A stretch of 64,000 nt of DNA from Nageia nagi (taxonomy: Eukaryota; Pinophyta): NCBI GenBank assembly GCA_050084985.1, contig JBITNC010000001.1, forward strand, positions 76,384,001 through 76,448,000, read 5' to 3'. A program made the translations under genes and the position numbers. The first letter of the stretch is position 1. The number at the start of each line of letters is the position of its first letter. Shown piece after piece: positions 23,241 to 33,624 of this stretch. The notes beneath the pieces were generated by a model that was given only the letters and a program-made list of their open reading frames with translations, did not search any database and was not told where the DNA came from.

Positions 23241-24881
23241 ATGTCAAGAATAGAGCAATAATAATTTTCACAAATCCTAATATAAGATTTTTAATAATAA
23301 AAAGCATCAAGTTCACCAGTATGTGGTTGATATAATGTAGCCCTAAACTAAAGTAAAGGATGAAGAAATTAGATATACTTAATTAAAGTACAAAGGTACA
23401 TAAATTACTATGATTACTTAGTAGCTAAAGGAAAGGATATAACAAAATTGAATAACTTGAAAACCTATGAGAGAGAGAATGATAAATACCTATGTACCTA
23501 CTTGGATGATCATTGAGGAGTAATGCAAACTTCTTGAGATACTTTTGAATCATTGAGATGTAGATATAGGCCTTAAATTCCATATCTATTAGTCAAAGTT
23601 GGTGATGTTATGTTTCATGACCTAGAATTTGTGATCCTTCTCCCTAAATCCAATAGCCTTAGAATCCATAACTAAGTCTTCACTATATTCAATGAAGTAG
23701 TAATAGATAACTCTTAGGTGTAACAAATTATGATATCAATAGTGTTGTTGATGAACATCAATAACTTTGTGAGAGATACAATCCTATCGATATGAAATCT
23801 TGATAGTCTACCCGTGCATATAATTCTTAATTTATAGGTTTAGGAATATACCTAAATCCAAGATTAGTGCAAGAAATTGGGTCCACTTTATGACTAAAAA
23901 GTGGAAGTCTTTTCCTAATTTTCATGTAATAGTTCACCTATTCTCGACTTCACAAAACTCAGAAATTTTACACCTATTTTTTTATTTAATTGAAACACTC
24001 AAATGGTCTAGGAATGGACAAGGTGATCCATGTGAGCATGTTAACGTAGCTAGCTAGTCAACATTTAGATAACAAGATTGGTCAAATCTAGATTAACTAA
24101 CCTTGATAAAAAAACTTTCTGGTATTCACTTCTTAATGCTCACCTCATTGGAAATGTCAAATAGGTGATCCCATATTTTCATTTACAAACTATGCAATGA
24201 ACATTACGATCATGAAATTATGGTTTTTACTTGCGACTATATCACCCAAGAGAATGCTCATCCATAAGGCTAGACATCATCACCTTATGTGTAACCCTAC
24301 GATTCATAAGTATAGATAGATTAAGATAAGAAATATTTTATATGAAATAGGCAAGCATCATCACCTATAGAAAAATTATCATACTCTTATTTTCTTAACC
24401 ATAGGAAGTATGACTACTAGTTACCCTCACCTAATAACTATAGTTTTATTGATTATTTCCTTTATCTAATAACTATGATTACTTTAAAAGTACATTACTT
24501 GCTAGAGATATTAACAAGCCCTGATATGTTTCTAAAGGTGGCTACAGCTAACAAGGGAGTATGGTATAGAGTATATCATACTTAGGGAATATATTTTGAT
24601 TATCATCTAGTAAACTTATGACAATAATAATTTGTTAAACTCTCCTTTCTATAGCATCTATTCAATCCAAGGTCACAATTCCCTTTTTAATCCTTTTAGG
24701 GTTTTAAATTGTTAGTTAGGTTTCCTTTAAATCCATATGTAAGGATCACCTAAACCTTAACATTTTATTTATGCTTGAGCTAAGTTCAAAATATTACACA
24801 AATATTATATTCGAATCATACGAAGGTAATATATGTAAGCTATTGTCTTTGTTATTGTTTTAATATCATAGAAGCCTATTC
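23241..24881. other. Anonymous AT-rich interval
   Basis: No gene seen. It may hold the leader and LTR of the gag fragment to its left, now split by element B, but no second LTR copy was found in the window. 24430-24480 contains a short direct repeat (TAACTATRRTT). Confidence 0.3.
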
Positions 24882-24886
24882 GCTTT

Positions 24887-25383
24887 TGTTAGAATTTGTA
24901 ATGAAATATTGTGAATATCTAAACTCCTTGTAAATTCAATTAATCACTTAAGGGTATGTAGATACCTTAAGAGATTAATTGAATTCTTTAATATGTAGAC
25001 TTTGACTTTACCAAAGTGGTTAGTTGGTAGGTTGAAGTTAGGTGATACATTTGATGTAACCCTAACCTTACCCTTGGGTTAAAGGAAGGTTAGGGAGGTG
25101 CTCTCAAGCTATAAATAGAGGGCCTCTCCTCTTGTAAATATATCTAAGTCTTGGAGTAAGATTACTCTACTTGGTTGTGTAGGAGAGAGCAAGAGAATAG
25201 TTGTAAGAGAGACATAGATTGAGAATAGAGAACTAGTTGTGGATGTACTCCCAAGGAGGGAGGAACCACATTATATTGGTGTCATATTGTGTGAATGATG
25301 TTCTTAGAATTATAATGATGAATGATTTAGCTTCCTAGTCTAAGGTCCTAGAGGATTTGTTTAGATCTAGTTCAAATCCTTCA
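24887..25383 (+). repeat. 5' LTR of copia element B
   Basis: 497 bp, TGTTAGAA...CCTTCA. TATA box TATAAATA at 25110-25117, so transcription would start near 25140. Confidence 0.95.
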
Positions 25384-25385
25384 AT

Positions 25386-25397
25386 TGGTATTAGAGC
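25386..25397 (+). other. Primer-binding site of element B
   Basis: TGGTATTAGAGC, initiator-Met tRNA type with one C-to-T change; element A has the unmutated TGGTATCAGAGC. Confidence 0.9.
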
Positions 25398-25512
25398 CTT
25401 GTTGTGGAAGCTCTTCTTCTAGGTGTAGACATTCTCCTTGTTGTGGAATCACTTCTTCTTGGTGTAGAAGCTCTCCTTGTTGTGGAAGCTCTTCTTTTGG
25501 TGTGGAAGCTAC
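25398..25512 (+). repeat. 39-bp tandem repeat after the primer site
   Basis: Three units starting CTTGTTGTGGAA at 25398, 25437 and 25476. Element A has two diverged units and E has one partial. The sense strand contains no ATG, as suits an untranslated first exon. Confidence 0.8.
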
Positions 25513-26088
25513 ATCTTGGAGGTTCTTCATCCTTTTCACTCCTCATCTTACACCCCATTGGTGAGGTAAATTTTTAAGAAAAGGTATAAAGTTCCTCCTT
25601 ATTTGATCATTTTGTTTTTGAATTATTACATAATGCTACTAACACATTATTTGCTATGTGTTAGTCCTTTTTAAGTTGTGATTAACAAGTTGCAAGTTTT
25701 TACAATCCTCTATGTTACTTGCAATTTTAAATTGCTATAGTTCTTTTAAAAAAAGGGTTAGTATACAACAATTGTAATTTGTTGTTCATATTATATTAAA
25801 CTTAAAAGTATGTGTTGGTTCAATTATTTGTTTAAATACCAATATATGATGCAAAATTGCAATATTTATACTAACATTTTTTATGTTATATGTTAGTATT
25901 ATTATGTTATTACTATTTGCTTAAAAAATAGTAATATATTATTGTGAAATTTCTCCTACATATACTACCATTTTTTATGTTAATGGTATTTTTAGTGAGG
26001 CATGAATATTTAAAAAGTTAGAGAGGAGGACAATTTTTTTTTGTTCTATCACAATTTTAGGGGCACAATAATATATTCCCAAGCTCAA

Positions 26089-26164
26089 TATAATATATAT
26101 ATATATCTATATATATATATTTTATTATTTTTTGTTGTTTAAAGTATAGTTAAAATATATATAT

Positions 26165-26227
<63 letters not shown>

Positions 26228-26229
26228 TT
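26089..26229. repeat. (AT)n microsatellite
   Basis: Almost pure alternating AT with short interruptions, inside the leader of element B. The leader of A lacks it. Confidence 0.95.
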
Positions 26230-26442
26230 ATTTAAATTTGTTAAAAGCACACATATCTATATATATTTGTATATTTTAAATCTGTTTAAAATACTCAAAA
26301 ATATATATATTTTTTTATTTTGTTTTAAATTTATTTAAAATCAAAATAAAATATATATCAATGTTTAAATTATTTGGGGGTCTTTGATAAAATTGGTCAC
26401 GATTACATAAATTAAAACGTATACATTTTATTAACTTTAAAT

Positions 26443-26605
26443 CGGGGGGGGGTCCTCCTCGCGGCCATTGGTGGCTCCTCCGCCCCCCCCCCCCGCGCCA
26501 GCCGCTCTCCCGTCCACGCGATGCTGCCGCCCTCCTCCCTGGTGGCTTCGCCCTGCTACCGATCGCGATGCTGCTGCTCCTCCTCCTTGGTCATTGCTCA
26601 GCTTT
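26443..26605. other. GC/CpG-rich cassette in leader of element B
   Basis: Opens with a G run and holds a C run near 26484, with several CGCG and GCGATGC words, in a leader otherwise strongly A/T. The next 650 bp (26606-27250) are also less AT-rich than the surroundings and CT-rich near 27070-27240. Element A has a GC cassette at the same relative place but with no clear sequence match. Confidence 0.75.
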
Positions 26606-27469
26606 AATGGCATGCAATGCACATAGAATATGCACCCAAATGGATACGTTGATAGGATCTACCCATTATTTGATAAGATGCATGCTTCAGACAAATATTC
26701 ATGCACTGTAATGATCACCGATTCTCTTCATCGAACCTCCTCTTTCGGCCAAGGATTTGGGGGTAATACGATGCTTGGGCCTACTTTCTGCCTGAACATG
26801 CCCAAAAAAGTTCTGCATAATAAGCACAAAGATCTGCACGAGTAAAGTCGTTGACCTTCATCCACCACGTCCATGGCGGATGTGCAAGGAAGGCACGTGC
26901 ATTGTTTGCCAAGATCCACACTGTAGACATCGTTTCATGGCCTGCAATGCTCGCTGGATATGTACCAACCAGCTACGTTCACACGATCTATGATTTTTTT
27001 TAAGATGCATGATACAGACCATGTTTTATAGACTGCACTGCCCTTTTTACTCACATTGGGTGGTCAACCACTGTCTGGCCACCTCATGCGACCTCCACTA
27101 CCCTACGTGGCCTCCTCCTTGCCCCTTGGACTCCCTCTGCAGTCCAGTCTCTCCCACTCCACGTGACTCACCACCCTTCTACACACTTTGGTCTCTCCTG
27201 CCACCCCTACCCAGCCTCTCAACCTCCATGAGGCTTACACATGGCCCCTTCAAATTTTTTTGTCAACTTTAGTTGTTGGGTATTTAATTTTTTTTACCCA
27301 CTCCAAATTTGCTTTGATTTTTTGCCTTAGTCACCCTTACATATTTAAAGTTTCCCCTTTAAAGTGACAACAAGGCCACCTCACACTTAAACATAATTTT
27401 TTAGCATCAAGTTGTTAGCCCTTTAAGTAAAAATGGGGGGGATTTTTATCATTTTTTACTTAAATGCCA

Positions 27470-27533
27470 TGCTAAATAGATCTTGCATGCTAAATAGATC
27501 TTGCATGTGATGCTAAATAGATCTTGCATGTTA
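27470..27533. repeat. Short tandem repeat GCTAAATAGATCTTGCATG
   Basis: Three copies of a unit of about 20 bp in the leader of element B; one copy has an extra TGAT. A fourth partial match lies near 27617. Confidence 0.8.
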
Positions 27534-27837
27534 CTTAAATTTTTACATTAAAATGCATGATACATGTTTAAAACTTTTTAAGTCATGGACTAATACATGT
27601 TTAAGTTATGGATTTATGCTAAATAGGACTTAGCATTTGAAAAATTCATTATTTTTGAACTTGAGCAAAAATATGAAAAATTAAAAGTCCTTTAGGGGTT
27701 AGTACAAAACCCATTGGACTCAATTTTGGCCTCTTAAGGTTTCAAGTTCGTGTGGATGGAGTATTTTCACTTTACTTTATATTTTTGCACATTTGCTTTA
27801 TACTTGCAATACGCAAAAATTTGAAAGTAACCCCTAA

Positions 27838-28320
27838 AATGAATACATCCGCACGTATTTTCCAAACATGACTTGTTTGGGGAGCCATGAGGTGAGGATA
27901 GGGTAGACTGGAGCCCTTTTAGTCGAAGAATCGAGTGGTGGTAAGTCCATCTTAATTGCCCCTAAGACCTCTGTTGGATTGGACATAACTCTATTAGGTG
28001 GACAGGCATGTGTGTAGTGATACACATGTCCGCAGTCCATTCAGGGATTATCCTGATAACCTAGGAGGAAAATGAAAACCTTAATTAAGATAATTAAAAT
28101 GGCCGGTCCAAGATACGTCGAATCCTTGGAAAATAGTTAGTACTTCTCCTTGTGAGAGTATATTACTGACCAAGGTGAACTTGGTTGAGGACTGGTAGTA
28201 CCTGGGCTCCACCTTGCGGGCATCCAGGTGAAGGCCTAATTCTATACAAGAAAACAACCCCAACTTTATCCTTCTATGGATCGTGGTTAATAAGTTTGCA
28301 CATGTGGGACATGTTTGCTT
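27838..28320 (+). other. Conserved leader block next to gag (element B)
   Basis: Aligns almost base for base with 47879-48362 (reverse) in A and, more diverged, with 1690-2115 (reverse) in E. It contains a conserved G|GTAAGT at 27940-27946. No shared reading frame was found, so the conservation suggests an RNA or splicing role. Confidence 0.65.
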
Positions 28321-28397
28321 ATTAGATGTTTTATATGTATAGATGGAAAATTGTAAAAGTTTGAATTCTTATTGCATATTTACTCTTTTTTGTAGCA

Positions 28398-31300
28398 ATG
28401 GTTGAAACCTTTGTTCCTAAGCATATACTCGACGGTTCCAACTTTGGAATATGGGAACCTCGTATGAAAGCCGAGTTACAAGCAAGGAAGCTATGGCAGA
28501 CAGTTAGTGAAGACGTGGTTGCTCCTATCGATGAGAAGGCTCTTGAAGTATACAACTCAAAGAATGAGTTAGCAACTTCATGATTTACCGTGCAGTTTCA
28601 TATGATGTCCTTCTCATGATTTCTTCATCAACTTAACAAGGAAGCTTGGGATAGATTAAAGAAAATTTACCTTGGGTCCAAATTTTCAAGGAGGTTTACC
28701 ATTCTACAAAAGTTGTTGCAGTATCGACAAAGTGAAGATGAAAGTGCCTCCATCTACTTAAACAAAATCATTGACCTCAGGACACAACTGGTTGGTTGTG
28801 GGTGCAACTGGATCAATGATGAGTTCATGGTCTTCATCATTCTTCAAAGCCTTACTACAAAGTTCAGCAACTTTGTCACAGTTATGGAAACAAGGCTCGA
28901 TGATGAAGAAGATGTCATCTCACTTGATAACCTTTCTAGACTTCTTCTAAGCATGAGGAAACTTTGAACAAGAAAATGTTAACCTTTCTCCAAAGGACCA
29001 TAGCATTGCTCTAGGAGCAACCAAAACTCCTTTCAAGAAAAAGTTCAAACATTACAAATTCAAAGACAACAAGTCCTCATCTACCTTCAGGAAGTATGAC
29101 AAAAGGGCAACAACAATCATGGCAACTACAGGCAAAGGAATGACAAAGCTGGATCAACAATCCAACACCTCAGGAAAAGTTTGATGGAAATTGTAACTTT
29201 TGTGGTATCTTTGGGCACAAAGAGTATAATTATCACAAAAAGAAATTTGCTCAAAAAGGTAAGGGAAATGCAAATGTGAGAAATTTCAATAATAAAAAAA
29301 AAACAAGCATGCTGCTTCTGTTGCCTACTACTCAATGACTCAAACTATTTCAAAAGATTGGATTATTGATTCAGGATGCACTAATCACATGTGTTATGAA
29401 AAGGATAAGTTTGAAAACTTTCATAAGTACAAGAAGGATGCAGTTGTGATAGGTGATAATAAGTCCTTGATGTTCACGAAATAGGGAGTGTGAAGATTCA
29501 TAGAAAGACTCTTGATAATGTCTTTTATGTTCCTAAACTAAGGATGAATCTCATCTCTGTTATTCAGATTACAAGGAAAGGATGCTCATTTGAGTTTACC
29601 TCACACTCCTGGTGTGTTAAGAAAGGACTTGCCACTTGATGAAAGGATTAGTAAAGGATGACCTTTATATTGTGGATCAAGTACCTTCAAAGATTTGTCT
29701 TGCTGCAAATGTTTGTTTAAAAGGTAATCTTTGGCATCAACGATTAGGACACCTTAACCACAAGAGTATTCAAGCTATGAAAATTCAAGAACTTGTGGAA
29801 GGTTTACCTAATATTTCACCCACAATTGGTCTTTGTGAAAGGTGCATTCTAGGAAAGATGCATAGGCAAAAGTTTGAAAAAGATAAGGCAACTCGGGCTA
29901 CTTATCCTCTTCAGTTGTGCATTAAGATTTGATGGGTCCTTTTCAGACTAAGTCCCTAGCGGGAGCTTCTTATGTTCTGACCTTCATTGATGACTTCAAT
30001 AGGATGACATTTGGTTATCTACTTGAGCACAAGGATCAAACTTTTGATAGGTTTCGAGACTTCAAGGCACTTGTTGAAAATCAAACTGATTTTAAGATCA
30101 AAATGCTGAGATCTGATAATGGGGGTGAATATAATAGCAATGAGTTTAACAACTATTGTGTTAAACATGGGATCAAATGGCAATTCATAATCCCTTACAC
30201 CCCTCAGCAAAATGGAGTTGCTGAAAGGAAGAATCGCACCATTATGGAAATGGCAAGATGCATGTTGGGTAACCTTCCTAGTTTCTTATGGGGAGAAATG
30301 TTCACACTGCTATTCACACCCTAAATAGGTGTCCTACTAAGGCAGTTGAAGGTAAAACTCCATATGAAGCATGGACAGGAAAGAAACCTAACCTCTCACA
30401 CTTCAGAGTCTTCGGTTGTGATGCATTTGCCTTCATTACCTTAGAGAAAAGAAAGAAGCTAGATAAATGATTAGAAAAATGCATCTTTGTGGGGTATGAT
30501 AATCAGCATAGAGGTTACAGGCTCTACTCTTCATCCCATAAAACAATCTTTATTTCTAGGGATGTTAAGTTCAATGAACTTTCTGAGGATACAACCTCTC
30601 ATGCTGAGGTGTCTGATACAGATGATTCTTCACCTACACCTAACTGGTTGGATAATCATATAGAGAAGTCACCAAAGAGCAAAATTCTCCAGCACAGAGA
30701 ATTACAAGGAGTATGACCTTGAATAGCTCTTTATTTGCCAAAATTGATAATACACATGAGCCATCAACATTCAAAGAAGCTTCCAAGCAAGAGTGTTGGA
30801 TGGAAGCTATGAAAGTTGAGTATGAGGCACTCATGAAAAATGAAACTTGGGATTTAGTTCCTTATCCCAATGAGAAAAATGTGATTGGCAATAAATGGAT
30901 ATACAAGGTCAAGTACAATTTGATGGAAAAATTGAAAAATACAAGGCAAGATTAGTGGCCAAAGGATTCGCTCAGACATATGGTACTGATTATGAGGAAG
31001 CCTTTGCTCCTGTGGCCAAAATGCCTACTGTCAGAATAATCCTTGCTCTTTCTGCAGCTCAAGATGGAAAGCTTTTCAACTTGATGTCAAAAGTGCATTT
31101 CTCAATGGTGACTTAGATGTTGAAATCTACATGAATCACCCAGAAGGATTTATTCCAGAAGGAAAAGAGTCTCTTTGTGTAAGCTAAAGAAGTCTTTGTA
31201 TGGACTTAAGCAAGCACCTAGAGCATGGTACAAGAAAATTTTAGGATTCTTTGCAGATATTGGTTTTTCCAAGTGCTTCTCAGATTCAGATCTATATGTA

Positions 31301-32300
31301 CTCAATCAAGGAAATGACGTGGTCATAATTCTCCTTTATGTGGATGATCTTCTCATAACAGGCAATAATATTGCAATCATCTAAGAGTGCATCTCCAAAC
31401 TCAAGGCAACATTTGAAATGACTGATCTAGGTCTATTGCATTACTATCTTGGGATGCAAGTATACCAACACAAAGATTGTACTTATCTTAGTCAATCTAA
31501 GTATATATCAGACATCTTGCTAAAGTTTGGAATGGAGGAGTGTAAATATGCTGTAATACCTATTTCTCCTAGAATCGTTGTATCACTAAGCTAAGATTCT
31601 CAGTTGGCTGATGCTACAACTTATAGACAATTGATTGGTAGTCTTTGTATCTGACTATCTCTCGTCCTTGATATTGCCTTTGCAGTGAATCTGATGGCAC
31701 GATTCATGCAAAAACCATATGTTGAACACCTCAATCCTGTTAAGCAAATCTTGAGGTATGTCGCAGGGACAAAGGATCTTGCTCTTAAGTATTCCAAAGT
31801 GCCCTCAATTTTTCTCTCAGGGTTCTCAGATTCTAATTATGGGGAGATAGAGATGATAGAAAATCAACCTCTGCATATGTGTTTAGCATTGGTTCAGGTG
31901 CTATCTCTTGGGCTTCCAAGAAACAACCTACTGTGACTCTTTCTACCACTGAAGCTAAATATCGAGCCATGTCTGTTGCCGCCCAAGAAGCTATTTGGCT
32001 AAACATCTTTTGAATGAAATTGGGTATAAGCAAAATGGCCCATCTCTTATTTCATCAGACAATCAATCGGTTATCTCTTTGGCTAAGAATCTTGTGTTCC
32101 ATCAGTGAACCAAACATGTAGAAATCCAAGCTCATTTTATCAGGGAGAAGGTTCTAGATGACATCATACACTTGCAATATTGTCCATCTACTAAAAACTT
32201 CACTGATTTGTTCACCAAGCCCCTTCCTGAAGCTCAGTTCTGCAATCTTAGGGATTCTCTCAGGTTGGTGAAGTTGCCCTCAAGGGGAGTGAAGTTTAAA
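28398..32300 (+). pseudogene. Copia gag-pol polyprotein remnant (element B)
   Basis: Same domains and order as element A: gag (28398-28970), zinc knuckle with CNFCGIFGHKEY (near 29190-29230), protease DSGCTNHM (near 29370), GAG-pre-integrase (29636-29900), integrase with DDF and RSDNGGEY (29929-30300), RT with YVDDLLI (near 31340) and RNase H (31790-32220). Against A it has many single-base deletions, for example near 28581, 28950, 29107, 29147, 29462, 29637, 30297, 30675, 31068 and 31990, and several stops. It starts at a well-placed ATG (GCAATGG) that is lost in A. It cannot make a full polyprotein. Confidence 0.95.
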
Positions 32301-32359
32301 CTTTTGTTAGTGATGACAACTTCACCTCTAAGAGGCCTTTTTTAATTGTACATTCTAGA

Positions 32360-32635
32360 CCTTCGTGGTAAGTTTGCTCTGCGTGACAAACTTGTTGTAC
32401 AATTGTTGTTATATATAGAGTGTTGATTATTTTATACCTCAGTGGTAAGTTTGCTCTACGTGACAAACTTGTTGTACATTTTATACCTCCATGGTGAGTT
32501 TGCTCTGCTGAGAAACTTGTACAAATTTTGAGCGTATAATTAATATACCTCCGTGGTAAGTTCCTCTACGTAAGGAACTTGTTGTACATTCTATACCTTC
32601 GTGGTGAGTTTGCTCTGCGTGAGAAACTCGTTGTA
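32360..32635 (+). repeat. Tandem hairpin array in 3' UTR of element B (5 units)
   Basis: Five stem-loops at 32370-32393, 32447-32470, 32496-32518, 32558-32580 and 32606-32629, each after a CCTCNGTGGT-like lead and mostly followed by TTGTACA. The basic stem is AAGTTTG with CAAACTT around the loop CTCTGCGTGA. Unit 4 has AAGTTCC with GGAACTT and unit 5 GAGTTT with AAACTC, so both strands of the stem changed together. Confidence 0.85.
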
Positions 32636-33109
32636 CAATTTTTATGCTCTATTTAAAATCAACACATGTCTATATACAACAGGTGACTATGAGTGATGGC
32701 TTGGCATCTTCGTGATGGCTTATAGTGCACCATTGATCAGTTATTTATAAGATGGCATTATTTGATTCTCTTATTTGAATATATGATGCATCTAACTGAT
32801 TTTGTTCATGAGTTGCTTGTAGCATGCAGGATCTTCTTTAGAAATGCAGTTACTCACCTTGTGAAAGCAAGCTCATGGAGATTCACATGTCAGCTTAAAG
32901 TTGATCAACTACCATGTACAATGAAACCAGTTGTGGTTAATGATTGTATTGTAAACCATTTTTTGTCAAATGGTAATGTAGTGAGTCTCATACTAGTTCT
33001 CAAAAAGATTCTCAAATATGTAAAAGTTCTCATCTCCACTTGTATCTCTATGGAGGGAACTCTCTCTTACTCTCTCTCTTCTCTCTTCTACGCTCTATCC
33101 CAATATTGC

Positions 33110-33121
33110 ATTAAGGGGGAG
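33110..33121 (+). other. Polypurine tract of element B
   Basis: ATTAAGGGGGAG immediately before the 3' LTR. A near copy, CTCAAGGGGAGTG, lies at the end of pol (32280-32292). Confidence 0.9.
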
Positions 33122-33619
33122 TGTTAGAATTTGTAATGAAATATTGTGAATATCTAAACTCCTTGTAAATTCAATTAATCACTTAAGGGTATGTAGATAC
33201 CTTAAGAGATTAATTGAATTCTTTAATATGTAGACTTTGACTTTACCAAAGTGGTTAGTTGGTAGGTTGAAGTTAGGTGATACATTTAATGTAACCCTAA
33301 CCTTACCCTTGGGTTAAAGGAAGGTTAGGGAGGTGCTCTCAAGCTATAAATAGAGGGCCTCTCCTCTTGTAAACATATCTAAGTCTTGGAGTAAGATTAC
33401 TCTACTTGGTTGTGTAGGAGAGAGCAAGAGAATAGTTGTAAGAGAGACATAGATTGAGAATAGAGAACTAGTTGTGGATGTACTCCCAAGGAGGGAGGAA
33501 CCACATTATATTGGTGTCATATTGTGTGAATGATGTTCTTAGAATTATAGATGATGAATGATTTAGCTTCCTAGTCTAAGGTCCTAGAGGATTTGTTTAG
33601 ATCTAGTTCAAATCCTTCA
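33122..33619 (+). repeat. 3' LTR of copia element B
   Basis: 498 bp; two substitutions and one 1-bp insertion against the 5' LTR, followed by GCTTT. Confidence 0.95.
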
Positions 33620-33624
33620 GCTTT

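Larger units (their letters stand above)
25566..28395 (+). other. Candidate leader intron of element B
   Basis: Starts GAG|GTAAAT at 25566 and ends TTTTTTGTAG at 28395, two bases before the gag ATG at 28398. From the primer site to 25565 there is no ATG, whereas the 2830 bp inside have many. The donor context is shared with A (50744) and E (4256). Inside are an AT microsatellite, a GC-rich patch, a CT-rich part, an 18-bp tandem repeat, and a conserved 480-bp block before the acceptor. A second, conserved G|GTAAGT at 27941 could be an internal donor. Splicing is inferred from sequence only. Confidence 0.5.
24887..33619 (+). mobile_element. Ty1/copia LTR retrotransposon B, full length, broken coding region
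   Basis: LTRs 24887-25383 and 33122-33619, target duplication GCTTT (24882-24886 and 33620-33624), primer site, 3-kb leader, gag-pol remnant, 3' untranslated region with hairpin array, and polypurine tract AAGGGGGAG. The LTRs differ by two substitutions and one single-base indel over about 498 bp. The coding part is broken by many one-base deletions relative to element A. Size 8733 bp. Confidence 0.95.

Noticed and set aside
26630-26919. Small frames on both strands in the B leader
   Set aside because: Mutually overlapping, absent from element A, no domain.
27834-27900. Hairpin CCAAACA-TGACT-TGTTTGG in the B leader as a conserved signal
   Set aside because: The left arm is changed in A and E without compensation, so the pairing is not conserved.
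32762-33127. 121-codon forward frame before the 3' LTR of B
   Set aside because: It lies in the 3' UTR, runs into the polypurine tract, and is not kept in element A, where the same DNA has no matching long frame.
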